Source: Sulfurospirillum tamanense (GTDB lineage Bacteria > Campylobacterota > Campylobacteria > Campylobacterales > Campylobacteraceae). From it: 45,893 nt of DNA. The position numbers were made by a program, and so were the translations under genes. Where the stretch lies: the NCBI RefSeq assembly GCF_016937535.1, contig NZ_JAFHKK010000021.1, positions 1 through 45,893 of the forward strand. The letters are read 5' to 3'. Below are positions 35,414 to 43,894 of the stretch, in pieces (positions within the stretch are counted from its first letter, which is position 1; the number at the start of each line of letters is the position of its first letter). A model generated the notes under the pieces. The model ran no database searches. It had not been told where the DNA came from and worked only from the letters and a program-made list of their open reading frames with translations.

Positions 35414-37096
35414 CTAATATATCCACCCCACCTGTACTAACACCCTAGTATTGCGTTCAGGTTCGCTTTGCACTTTCTCTCCCCCGATGACTCTAGCGAC
35501 TTGGACTCTAGTGAAAAACTCTTTGAACGCCGCTTGGTACCCTACGCCTATGTCACTTAGGTGTCTTGAACTTTTGCTACCACTGAGGCTGTTTTGCATC
35601 TTGGCGTAGCCTGTGTCTGCAAAGAGGCTAGCACGGTGGCTTATGCCCTGCACACTTGGCAGTGCGTAGAAGAGTTCCGCGCCCAAGATGTAGCCATTTT
35701 CCGCGCTATGTTCGCCATCAGGAAAGGCTCTCACCCCGTACGCACCTCCCAAGGAAAAGTCTTCTGACCCATCAAGGTTTTTGCCGCCTAGGGCATGTTG
35801 AAACCGAAGGCTGGTGGTGAGGGAGTAGGTTGGGTTAAAGTAAACCGACTGTTCGATGCTTCCTGCTAGTTTTGAGTATGACCCTTGTGTCTTGGCTCCC
35901 GCCGCATCTTGGGCTTTGGCGATGGTCTCATTGATGTTTAAACGCCCATGAGTAAGGGCAAGCGAAACCGTCGTGTTAGCATTAAGCCCCAAGAAAAGTC
36001 CCGTGCGGGTATAGTCTCCGCCAAGAGTGAGGGCATTGGACTCTTTGGGGGTTTTGACATTGGCACTTTGTATCTCATCTTCCATCTTTTTGTGGGCAAA
36101 GCCCATGGAGAGGTTGAGTGTTTCTTGACGGGTGCGGATGAGTGGATACGAAAGCTTTGCTTCAAGGGTGGTGGCATGGCCTAGGGCATCCAGGGCTTTG
36201 TACTCTTTGGCTAAGGAGTAAGTGGTGTGCGACGCACTCAGTTCTCCTCTTAAGCCATTGTTCATAAGAGGAAAGTTGTACGCCACTTTGCCATTTTTCA
36301 AATCACTTGTGGAGGAAAGCACGCCATTGAGGCTTAGCTTATCGCCATACCCAAAGGGTGAAAGGGCGTTAAGCCCAAGGTTGAGGCGGTACTTTCCTGT
36401 GTATCTACTTCCGTAGTTATCCCCGATGGCATAGGCTGTGTAAGGAGCAGTCGCTTCTGCTTGGATTAAAAAGTCACTGGTGCCTACAAGCGCTCCTGGC
36501 ATGATGTCTGCCTTGGTGACCTTGGCACCGGGGGTGTCGTTGATGAGTAACATGGCGCGTTCTAGGGTGTTGACACTGATGATGTTGGCTTCTTTGACTG
36601 CATCAAGCAGCCCTTGGACGTTTGTGTCGTTGACTAGGGAAGTGTTGGAGAGGGTAAAGGCACCATAGTTTCCCTCAATCACCGCAAGCGTAAGGGTGTC
36701 CTCGGCAATGGCATCTTGGGGAACATACGCCCTTGCGACAAAGTACCCTTTGCTTCTGTAGTGCGCAGTTACCGTCGAAGCGATGCTTTTAAGCCCTTCA
36801 AAGGTGTGTGCTTTTCCAAGAGAGTCTTGCACTAAGGTTTCTAACTCTTGACTTGGGATGTGCGCATTGCCCTCAAACACAATGCGCGCGATAAACACCG
36901 TCGCTTCCCCGCTAGGTTGTGCTGTGGGCGTGGTCCTAGAAGGGGTCGGGGAGAGGTCAGGGATTTCGTTATTGACCCCTTCTTTTTCTTGGACAATCTT
37001 AGGCACGATGAGCTGTTTTTCAATGTCCCCAATACGCGGAGGCGCGGCCAAAAGGGCGGTGGTTACACAAAGCAATAGGGTAGTTGTAGGTTTCAT
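35414..37096 (-). CDS. Two-partner secretion outer-membrane transporter (TpsB)
   Basis: A 560-residue TpsB/ShlB/FhaC-type transporter that exports its TpsA partner across the outer membrane. Signal peptide 1-17; N-terminal linker; a POTRA_2-like domain around 68-145 (FIARIVFEGNAHIPSQELETLVQDSL); a second POTRA-like region; then a 16-strand beta-barrel of about 350 residues ending in a terminal aromatic-rich strand (VLVQVGWIY) suited to BAM-mediated assembly. The ATG overlaps the tpsA stop by four bases, so the pair is translationally coupled, with the substrate first. Confidence 0.93.
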   Translation of the reverse strand: MKPTTTLLLCVTTALLAAPPRIGDIEKQLIVPKIVQEKEGVNNEIPDLSPTPSRTTPTAQPSGEATVFIARIVFEGNAHIPSQELETLVQDSLGKAHTFEGLKSIASTVTAHYRSKGYFVARAYVPQDAIAEDTLTLAVIEGNYGAFTLSNTSLVNDTNVQGLLDAVKEANIISVNTLERAMLLINDTPGAKVTKADIMPGALVGTSDFLIQAEATAPYTAYAIGDNYGSRYTGKYRLNLGLNALSPFGYGDKLSLNGVLSSTSDLKNGKVAYNFPLMNNGLRGELSASHTTYSLAKEYKALDALGHATTLEAKLSYPLIRTRQETLNLSMGFAHKKMEDEIQSANVKTPKESNALTLGGDYTRTGLFLGLNANTTVSLALTHGRLNINETIAKAQDAAGAKTQGSYSKLAGSIEQSVYFNPTYSLTTSLRFQHALGGKNLDGSEDFSLGGAYGVRAFPDGEHSAENGYILGAELFYALPSVQGISHRASLFADTGYAKMQNSLSGSKSSRHLSDIGVGYQAAFKEFFTRVQVARVIGGEKVQSEPERNTRVLVQVGWIY

Positions 37097-40000
37097 CTTG
37101 TTTCCTCTTGGTCAACATAATCAGGCAATCGTACACCCCCGTTGATGATAGCAATGTTTCCATTTCCCCAAAAAGGCAAAGGGCCACTCGCCGCTACTAC
37201 AGGTGCAAAGGCTTGGGGACTTTGTTGCATCTGTTGCACAAAGGCAGTAGAGACAAGGCTAGCGGTACCGTTTTCAATATGGGATACGTCGGGTGTGGGT
37301 GGTGTTGGTTGTGGATTAGGTTGTGGTGTTGGTGTCGCACTAGTGATATTTGCTGTCGTAGTAGCTGTATTAAGTGCTAGCAGATAATTACCTACAACTC
37401 CTCCATTGTCTCCATCGCTTAGCGTGTAGTCTATGGCTGTGACGGTTTTACTATTTCCCACTTCAGCATTCTCAAAACTAGCCGTACCGTGACCTAGCGT
37501 AAGGGTTTCCGTTCCAACCAACCCAGATAAACTTCCCCAGTTGGTCATCACCACGCTGGTCGTGCCATCGTAGATTTTATTATCAGCTACAAGGCCTGAG
37601 ATAGTAAGTGCTTTTTGAGCGATATCTGCTGTGGCAGTTGTTTGGTCGGTGATGATGTAATTATCTTTATCAGCTCCTGCATAAGTGTTGGTGAGCGTGA
37701 CCGTTTTCCCTGTTCCTGCATTTTTATCAGTAAAGACTCCCGATGAAGAGACGGTTAATGTGTCTCCATCAATAAGTCCAGTTTTGATAACACTAGCAGT
37801 ATTAACTGTTGCTGTTAAGAGTCCATCGTAGGTTTTATTACTTGCACTAATACCTGAGATGGTGAGTGCTTTTTGAGCGATATCTGCTGTGGTGGTTGTT
37901 TGGTCGGTGATGGCATAATTATTGACATCTGCTCCCCCGTAAGTGTTGGTGAGCGTGACCGTTTTCCCTGTTCCTGCATTTTTATCAGTAAAGACTCCCG
38001 ATGAAGAGACGGTTAATGTGTCTCCATCAATAAGTCCAGTTTTGATAACACTAGCAGTATTAACTGTTGCTGTTAAGAGTCCATCGTAGGTTTTATTACT
38101 TGCACTAATACCTGAGATGGTAAGTGCTTTTTGGGCGATATCTGCTGTGGCAGTTGTTTGGTCGGTGATGATGTAATTATCTTTATCAGCTCCTGCATAA
38201 GTGTTGGTGAGCGTGACCGTTTTCCCTGTTCCTGCATTTTTATCAGTAAAGACTCCCGATGAAGAGACGGTTAATGTGTCCCCATCAATAAGTCCAGTTT
38301 TGGCAACACTGGCAGTATTAACTGTTGCTGTTAAGAGTCCATCGTAGGTTTTATTACTTGCGGTGATTCCTGAGATGGTAAGTGCTTTTTGAGCGATAGT
38401 AAGCGCTCCTGCGGTATTCCCAATGCCCGCTTCTGTGTACCCGCTTTTAAGAATATCGATAGTGATATTGCTGTAGGTTCCTGCATTTTTAAACCCTGTT
38501 GTGCTACTGCTATCATAGATAAAGGTGTAGTCAGTTCCCAATACCCATGAAGCGTAACTTGCACCAAAGATGGACGAGGCACTCCAAAAATCTGCAAGAT
38601 TATAAATACTGCCATTATAAGTGTGGTTTTGGGTGCTTAGGGAATAGGAAAGATTTATAGGAGACATTGTCCAAATGGTCGCCCCACCCAAGGTGAGCGT
38701 TGGATAGGCTCCATCGGTGCCTGTTATATCCCAACCCGCAAATGTGGACAATGTTTGCATCTGCGCAGTGGTTTTACCCACACCGCCTCCTACTGAAGTA
38801 GCTTGCCCTGTGGTTTGTGTATCCCAGAAGCTGTTTGTGATAACTCCACCTTCTTTTCTTCCCATGAGTCCACCGACATGGGAAGCTCCCTCATTTCCCG
38901 TAACCATTCCAGTGGCATAGCTATTTGTAATGGTTACAGTACTAGCAGTTAACCCCATAAGTCCACCAAGGTAGTCAGTTCCTGTAACACTCCCAGTGGC
39001 ATAGCTATTTGTAATGGTTGCAGAACCACCTCCTACAAGCCCGCCGATACCCCCACCATCTCCCCTAACACTTCCGCCAGCATAGCTGTTGTTGATGGTT
39101 CCAGAAAGAATATATCCCACAAGCCCACCAGCATAAGAACTAGGATTTTTACCCATAACATTTCCACTAGCATAGCTGTTGTTGATGGTTCCAGAATGAA
39201 TATACCCCACAAGCCCACCGACGCTCGATATGCCTGTTATATCTATACTAGTAACGCCAACATTTTGTATCGTGGCACCATTATTTATATAGCCAAAGAA
39301 TCCAACACCACTTGTGGTTGGGCGATTGATAAATAAGCCCGCGATAGTATGTCCTAACCCATTAAAGCTTCCTGAAAAACGGTTGACATTATCTCCGATA
39401 GGCACAAAACCCATTGCAACATTTGCTGTGCCAGCATTATTATCATGATCTCCAACATTCCAGCCAGAAGTCACACTTGCGTCTATATCGCTTCCTAGTT
39501 CGTACTTTCCAGCCAGTGCTTGATTCATCCATTGGAGTTGGTTGACATTGTGGATGATGACTTTACCGTTTGCATTAAAGATGACTTTATCTCGGACATT
39601 GGCGGCATTAAAGTAAACACCGCCGTTCGTGGTGTTGGTGTTTTCAATGGCGGCATTGACGTAAATCTCATCCCCTGCGGTGAGTTTAAGTTGTGTGGCC
39701 GTTGCCCATGTAATGTTTTCATTGACGGTGATGTCATAAACTGCTTGAAGTTCTATATCAGCTGTGCTTAGTGCATTTTGAATGGCTGTTGCACTCACAC
39801 TTTCGCCACCTACGCCTCCGCCTGCGGATTCGATAGTGATATTATCTGGGTCAATGAGCCATTTTGCGGTTTTAATGATAGTGCTATCTTCTACATGTAA
39901 AGATTTTCCCGAAGTCTCGATAAACCCACCAGAGGCATCAAGAGTGCCATCTACATGCGCACTTCCCCCATGGGCAAACAACACAATCTTCCCCTTAGCA

Positions 40001-40800
40001 TCCTCAAGCGACCTAGCTTCGATGATGCCTGTGCTATTTACCACACCTTTAAGCAGTTCGTCCACTGCATTGGTAGTGAGGTACACTTCTCCGCCGTCTG
40101 CTTGGATGGAGCCGCTGTTTTTAACAAGGGCGTCTAGGACTCCTTTGTTTACCGTGAGGTTAAGCAAAGAGTTGCCGTTGAGGTTAATGCTCACCGTATC
40201 AGCACCCACAAGATGCACATCACCCCTTAGGGCATGAATGCTTCCTTGGTTTTGCACCTCTTTGCCTGAAAGGATGGCATAGCCTTCGCTAGAGATGGTG
40301 ATGGTACCTAGGTTGAGGATGGCGTTGTTAGAAGCACCGCTAAAAGTGTAGTTTCCTGCGTTAAAATCAGCATCGCTCAAGGAAGAGGTAGTGGCTAACA
40401 GTCCTGCGGTGTTGATGGAAGCGTTTTTGCCAAAGAGCACGCCGTTACTGTTTAAAAGCCACACTTGACCGTTGGCGCTCAGTGCACCGTCGATGACACT
40501 GCGTTCATTGCCAACAACACGGTTAAGGGCGATAGCATTGGCGCTAGGTTGCACAAAGTTGACGGTTTCATTTGCCTTGATGCTAAAATCTGTCCAGTTG
40601 ATGGCGGCTTTTTGGGTGCTTTGGGTGATGGTCGTCACAGCACCGCTTTGGGTGATGTTTGCGCTTCCGCTGGTCACCACACCGCCACTTGGAGCGGCTT
40701 GGAGTAAAGAAGCACTAGCAACAACAGCACTCACCACCAGTGCTATCTTGCCACCTTTTAAGATACGAAAGCGAGAGCTGTAGTCCAGAGAAAATTTCAT
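37093..40800 (-). CDS. Filamentous-haemagglutinin-like TpsA exoprotein
   Basis: A 1235-residue secreted exoprotein. Signal peptide about 1-35; a TPS secretion domain about 36-170 (ITQSTQKAAINWTDFSI, VWLLNSNGVLFGKNASI), which is recognised by the POTRA domains of TpsB; a beta-helical region; GLUG-type repeats about 510-680 (GGLVGYI..INNSYASG units); and four YDG repeats from about residue 805, three of them nearly identical. A Pro-rich segment (PTPQPNPQPTPPTP) and a short C-terminal tail follow. It is probably a surface adhesin or biofilm factor. It is small for an FHA-type protein and lacks a CdiA-like toxin end, so contact-dependent inhibition is unlikely. Confidence 0.93.
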   Translation of the reverse strand: MKFSLDYSSRFRILKGGKIALVVSAVVASASLLQAAPSGGVVTSGSANITQSGAVTTITQSTQKAAINWTDFSIKANETVNFVQPSANAIALNRVVGNERSVIDGALSANGQVWLLNSNGVLFGKNASINTAGLLATTSSLSDADFNAGNYTFSGASNNAILNLGTITISSEGYAILSGKEVQNQGSIHALRGDVHLVGADTVSINLNGNSLLNLTVNKGVLDALVKNSGSIQADGGEVYLTTNAVDELLKGVVNSTGIIEARSLEDAKGKIVLFAHGGSAHVDGTLDASGGFIETSGKSLHVEDSTIIKTAKWLIDPDNITIESAGGGVGGESVSATAIQNALSTADIELQAVYDITVNENITWATATQLKLTAGDEIYVNAAIENTNTTNGGVYFNAANVRDKVIFNANGKVIIHNVNQLQWMNQALAGKYELGSDIDASVTSGWNVGDHDNNAGTANVAMGFVPIGDNVNRFSGSFNGLGHTIAGLFINRPTTSGVGFFGYINNGATIQNVGVTSIDITGISSVGGLVGYIHSGTINNSYASGNVMGKNPSSYAGGLVGYILSGTINNSYAGGSVRGDGGGIGGLVGGGSATITNSYATGSVTGTDYLGGLMGLTASTVTITNSYATGMVTGNEGASHVGGLMGRKEGGVITNSFWDTQTTGQATSVGGGVGKTTAQMQTLSTFAGWDITGTDGAYPTLTLGGATIWTMSPINLSYSLSTQNHTYNGSIYNLADFWSASSIFGASYASWVLGTDYTFIYDSSSTTGFKNAGTYSNITIDILKSGYTEAGIGNTAGALTIAQKALTISGITASNKTYDGLLTATVNTASVAKTGLIDGDTLTVSSSGVFTDKNAGTGKTVTLTNTYAGADKDNYIITDQTTATADIAQKALTISGISASNKTYDGLLTATVNTASVIKTGLIDGDTLTVSSSGVFTDKNAGTGKTVTLTNTYGGADVNNYAITDQTTTTADIAQKALTISGISASNKTYDGLLTATVNTASVIKTGLIDGDTLTVSSSGVFTDKNAGTGKTVTLTNTYAGADKDNYIITDQTTATADIAQKALTISGLVADNKIYDGTTSVVMTNWGSLSGLVGTETLTLGHGTASFENAEVGNSKTVTAIDYTLSDGDNGGVVGNYLLALNTATTTANITSATPTPQPNPQPTPPTPDVSHIENGTASLVSTAFVQQMQQSPQAFAPVVAASGPLPFWGNGNIAIINGGVRLPDYVDQEETR
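37615..38388 (-). repeat. Three near-identical 258-bp tandem repeats in tpsA
   Basis: Units 38131-38388, 37873-38130 and 37615-37872 each encode 86 residues with KTYDG and KNAGTGKTVTLTNTY. Units 2 and 3 differ mainly in one stretch (GGADVNNYAI versus AGADKDNYII). A fourth, diverged YDG unit follows. Such repeats can gain or lose copies by recombination without changing frame. Confidence 0.93.
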
Positions 40801-40828
40801 CGCAACGCCTTTAGTGATTATTGCAACA

Positions 40829-40861
40829 ATTATAATACACGCGCGTTTGAAGCGCGTTTGA
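40829..40861 (-). promoter_or_regulatory. tpsAB promoter with upstream direct repeat
   Basis: On the minus strand TATAAT (40829-40834) lies 28 bases before the tpsA ATG. Just upstream, across the spacer and -35 position, GCGCGTTTGA occurs twice (plus-strand 40841-40850 and 40852-40861), 11 bases apart, i.e. one helical turn, which suggests a regulator site. Confidence 0.5.
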
Positions 40862-40924
40862 TGAAACTGAGGATTTGCTTAAATATGACGTCAAAATAGC
40901 CACGATGCCTTTTTCGGTGTAATG

Positions 40925-40970
40925 TTAGCCTTACATGTAAATGTTCATAACTCTTTACATGTAAGGCTAA
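40925..40970. repeat. Paired palindrome upstream of tpsA and the XRE gene
   Basis: TTAGCCTTACATGTAAA (40925-40941) and its perfect reverse complement (40954-40970) form 17-base inverted repeats with a 12-base loop. Unlike the other pairs it lies between two divergent genes, so it is not an obvious terminator. The whole gap 40801-41062 holds the tpsA promoter, this pair and the XRE inverted repeat. Confidence 0.7.
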
Positions 40971-40988
40971 ACAGTTACGTTGCGTTTA

Positions 40989-41054
40989 TTTTTGTATAAA
41001 ATACTTTACATAGTGCCTACTTGTTGATAAAATGACTACTATTTTATACAAAAA
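40989..41054 (+). promoter_or_regulatory. 14-bp inverted repeat before the XRE gene
   Basis: TTTTTGTATAAAAT (40989-41002) and ATTTTATACAAAAA (41041-41054) are perfect inverted repeats separated by 38 bases. Each arm contains a TGTATAAAAT sequence that could serve as an extended -10. The right arm ends eight bases before the ATG. This is a typical layout for autoregulation by a small HTH protein bridging or occupying both arms. Confidence 0.55.
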
Positions 41055-41062
41055 GGCCTTGT

Positions 41063-41236
41063 ATGGATTTTCAAGAATTAGCCCAAGAACTCTCACGACT
41101 ACGCAAAAGCAAAAATATTTCCCAACCCATCATGGCGACCCATTTGCACATCTCAAGAGCCACGATAAGTAATTTTGAAAATGGTTCAAGCGCCGATGTG
41201 GGGCTTAAAAAAATGATGCAAAAAGAGAGATTTTAG
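41063..41236 (+). CDS. Small XRE-family regulator, probably frameshifted
   Basis: A 57-residue helix-turn-helix protein (LAQELSRLRKSKNISQPIMATHLHISRATISNFENGSS), clearly HipB/XRE-like. AAAAAGG precedes the ATG. After MMQ the frame meets TAG, but shifting by one base at the A-run 41220-41224 continues as KREILEKLVGEL and then TAG at 41257-41259, which looks like the natural helical end. The gene may therefore carry a one-base indel in a homopolymer, or a phase-variable tract. No HipA-type partner is present. The DNA-binding part is intact, so the short form might still bind the inverted repeat in front of it. Confidence 0.65.
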   Translation: MDFQELAQELSRLRKSKNISQPIMATHLHISRATISNFENGSSADVGLKKMMQKERF

Positions 41237-41273
41237 AAAAGCTTGTGGGTGAGCTTTAGGCTACACAAATCCC

Positions 41274-43157
41274 TTACATGTAAGGGATTGTTAGTGCCAT
41301 AGAGGTTCCGTTGTTGTGAAAAAACTTCGCGTCTGTTTTGAATTTGTTTTTGACTAGGGTAGTGATGATGTCCATCCCGATGCCCAAACGTTGCGGTTTT
41401 TCGTTGAAACCTATGCCGTTGTCTGAGATTAAAACACGGATGCACGCCTCGTCTTGGCTGATAGTTACGGTGATTTTGGGTGAAGCTATGCCCCTAAAAG
41501 CGTACTTGATGGCGTTGCTGACAAACTCGTTGATGATGATGCCAAGGGTGATGGAGTGGTGGGCGCCTAGGTAAAATTCAGGCGAATGCACCTCTTTTTG
41601 TATGTCTAGCACCGAACTTGCCAAAAGGTTGTCTAGCAAAGCGGTGACATAGTGTTTGACTTCCAATGTTTTGTGGGTTTCGTTTTGGCGGAGTTTGTCG
41701 TGGGCTAGGGAGATGGCGGCGATGGTGTTGTGGATGTCTTCTAAGGACTGGGAGGTGTCTTTTTGCAAGGAATGCAACGAAACGATGCTCGCAATCACTT
41801 GAAGGTTGTTTTTAACCCGATGGTCAAGTTCTCGATACAAAAGCTCTTTTTCTCTTTCGGCTTCTTTGCGCGCCGTGGTGTCACGACTGACGCCGTGGTA
41901 GCCGACGATGGCATTGTTTTTGTCATACACGGCTTTTGAGACCACTTCGCCCCAGATGAACGAACCGTCTTTGCACCTGTGTTGCACTTCAAAGATCGAG
42001 TGGAGGTCATTGACCGCCGCTTCTTTGCTCTCTTGCCTTTGTTTGATGCGCTCCATGACGATAGCGATGCCCTCATCCGTAAACATTTCAAAAACATGGC
42101 GGCCTACCAACTCTTCGGGTTTAAAGCCCAGTTTTTCTTCCACGGAAGGGCTGATGTAGGTGAGAAAATGGTCGCTATTGGTTTTCCAAATCACATCGGT
42201 GACATCTTCGGTAAGCTCACGGTAAAGGGTTTCGCTGGTTTTGAGTTTTTCCTCTGCGTGTTTGCGTTGGCGAACTTCCCGCCGCAATAGGTAAATCCAA
42301 TACCCCACCAGCGCAAATGCTAGTGCAATAAACAGGCCATATTTCGTCAGTGTTGCACCGCTTATCCCGTGGTCGAGACTTAACCAATGCTCAAACATGG
42401 CGTCAAATTCTTCTTTGGGGATAGTCGCCATCGCTTTTGTCAAAATGGGAGCAAGGGGTTCGTTTCCTTTGGTAAGGGCAAATGCTTGGTGGCTAACGTA
42501 TTCGGTTTGACCCGAAAAACGCAGGGTGTTCAAATGGTTTTTTTTGATGACGTAATCCACGAGGTTTGCGTCGCCCACATACGCATCGGCTAATCCACCC
42601 GCTACCATCTCTAGGGCTTCTTTGGTGCTAGACGCAGGTACCAGGAGGATGGTGGGGTATTTATTTTTCATAAATTCTTCCATAAAATAGCCCCGCTCAA
42701 TGGCAACACGTTTGTTGGCGAGTTGTCTCAAACTCCCAACAAACGGCCCTTTCCCGTTGTCGACAATAATAGTAGACGCGTTGTGGTAAGGTTCGCTAAA
42801 GGTCAGATAGGTTGAACGTTCTGGCGTTTTTACAATACTTGTAATCATATCCAGCTCCCCTTTTTTCGCCAGCGCCAATACCTCCTCCCAAGATTTATCT
42901 TTCAGTATGTCAAAACGTAACCCAAGTATTTTTTCAAGCTCACGCATATAATCTACCACTACGCCAATATAATTACCCTCTTTGTCCACCCACTCATAGG
43001 GCGCATACAAAGGGTCCATCCCCACGACGATGCGAGGATGTTCGGCGATCCATTGCTTTTCCTCTTCGCTAAGGTGCAGTTGGGCTGATTTTTCCGCTAG
43101 GGAGGTGGCGGCATACGCGTGAACCCACAGAAGCAACAGGCAAAGAAGGGTTCTCAT
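41274..43157 (-). CDS. Hybrid-sensor histidine kinase: SBP_bac_3, PAS, HisKA_2
   Basis: A 627-residue membrane sensor kinase. Signal peptide 1-17; a periplasmic solute-binding domain of the family 3 amino-acid type about 35-265 (VVGMDPLYAPYEWVDKEGNY, DMITSIVKTPERSTYLTFS); a membrane helix about 275-292; one PAS domain about 310-440; then a HisKA_2 domain with phosphoacceptor His in ELDHRVKNNLQ and a HATPase with NEFVSNAIKYAF and SDNGIGF motifs. The binding domain suggests direct sensing of a polar amino acid or similar ligand. The ATG overlaps the stop of the response regulator upstream by four bases. The last codons and stop lie in a TTACATGTAA copy (41274-41283). Confidence 0.92.
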   Translation of the reverse strand: MRTLLCLLLLWVHAYAATSLAEKSAQLHLSEEEKQWIAEHPRIVVGMDPLYAPYEWVDKEGNYIGVVVDYMRELEKILGLRFDILKDKSWEEVLALAKKGELDMITSIVKTPERSTYLTFSEPYHNASTIIVDNGKGPFVGSLRQLANKRVAIERGYFMEEFMKNKYPTILLVPASSTKEALEMVAGGLADAYVGDANLVDYVIKKNHLNTLRFSGQTEYVSHQAFALTKGNEPLAPILTKAMATIPKEEFDAMFEHWLSLDHGISGATLTKYGLFIALAFALVGYWIYLLRREVRQRKHAEEKLKTSETLYRELTEDVTDVIWKTNSDHFLTYISPSVEEKLGFKPEELVGRHVFEMFTDEGIAIVMERIKQRQESKEAAVNDLHSIFEVQHRCKDGSFIWGEVVSKAVYDKNNAIVGYHGVSRDTTARKEAEREKELLYRELDHRVKNNLQVIASIVSLHSLQKDTSQSLEDIHNTIAAISLAHDKLRQNETHKTLEVKHYVTALLDNLLASSVLDIQKEVHSPEFYLGAHHSITLGIIINEFVSNAIKYAFRGIASPKITVTISQDEACIRVLISDNGIGFNEKPQRLGIGMDIITTLVKNKFKTDAKFFHNNGTSMALTIPYM

Positions 43158-43807
43158 GCTAGCCCGTCCACTTTGCAGCCAAGCCCGCTAGAGTGCTCAA
43201 AAATCGCATGGTTTAGTTTTTTTCTCAAGCGGTGAATCAGCCCTCTTCTGGTGGAGGTGCTCGTAGGCGCATCGCCCCAAATGTAGTACTCTATGCTAGG
43301 CATGGAGACGAAAAATCCTTTGCTAAGGTAGCACAGGTGAAAGAGGTCGGACTCTTGTTTGGAGAGGATGATGTGTTGGTTTTTGTAAAAAAGCATCCGC
43401 GTTTCTTTGTTGTAGGTAAAATCCGGATTTACGTTTTTGTTCCTAAGGTTCGTAGCAACAAGTTTGAGCGCGGCGTTGAGGTCGATCTCCTTAAACGGCT
43501 TTGTGATATACGCGGCAGGATGGGTGTCCAGTGCTTTTTCGACCATCTCATCATCCCCGTACGAGGTGAGGTAGATGACGCAAAAATCGCCCATTTTTTT
43601 GAGGTGCTTGACCACGTCTATGCCTGATTCGTTGTTTTCAAGCTTGATGTCGCTTAAGACAACATGGGGTTTGTTAGCGCGAAAAAGCGCACAAGCCTCG
43701 TCAAAATTCCCCGCATGACCCGTCACTTCAAACCCTTTATTCTCCAACATTTTGGTCAGATTTAAAGCGATAAGAGGCTCATCTTCGATAATCATCACTT
43801 TAAGCAT
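43154..43807 (-). CDS. Response regulator with winged-helix output, partner of the HisKA_2 kinase
   Basis: A 217-residue response regulator. The receiver (1-118) has E8-D9-E10, phosphoacceptor Asp53 in VVLSDIKLEN, and KPF; it resembles the receivers of kinase-partner regulators of the HisKA_2 type. The C-terminal part (about 130-215: RMLFYKNQHIILSKQESDLFHLCYLS, TSTRRGLIHRLRKKL) is a winged-helix DNA-binding domain. The ATG at 43807 with AAGGTG upstream is preferred to the GTG two codons earlier. The stop overlaps the kinase start (ATGA), so regulator and kinase form an operon with regulator first. Confidence 0.9.
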   Translation of the reverse strand: MLKVMIIEDEPLIALNLTKMLENKGFEVTGHAGNFDEACALFRANKPHVVLSDIKLENNESGIDVVKHLKKMGDFCVIYLTSYGDDEMVEKALDTHPAAYITKPFKEIDLNAALKLVATNLRNKNVNPDFTYNKETRMLFYKNQHIILSKQESDLFHLCYLSKGFFVSMPSIEYYIWGDAPTSTSTRRGLIHRLRKKLNHAIFEHSSGLGCKVDGLA

Positions 43808-43840
43808 GGGCACCTTTTTACTGGGCTTTGTAAGAAGTCT

Positions 43841-43868
43841 ATTATATACATGTAGGATGAAATTTCAT
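43841..43868 (-). promoter_or_regulatory. Promoter of the response regulator-kinase operon with a palindrome
   Basis: On the minus strand TATAAT (43841-43846) lies 34 bases before the ATG. Just upstream is a degraded ATACATGTAG copy and then the perfect 12-base palindrome ATGAAATTTCAT (43857-43868), near the -35 position, a possible operator. Confidence 0.5.
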
Positions 43869-43894
43869 TGAGATTGGGTGTTTTGTGGCGTTTT

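Noticed and set aside
37615-38388. CRISPR-like periodic repeats
   Set aside because: The 258-bp period is coding, in frame with tpsA and encodes YDG domains; there are no short repeats with unique spacers and no cas genes.
37093-40800. Contact-dependent inhibition toxin (CdiA) with immunity gene
   Set aside because: The C-terminus is short and Pro-rich without a toxin domain or VENN motif, and no small immunity gene follows.
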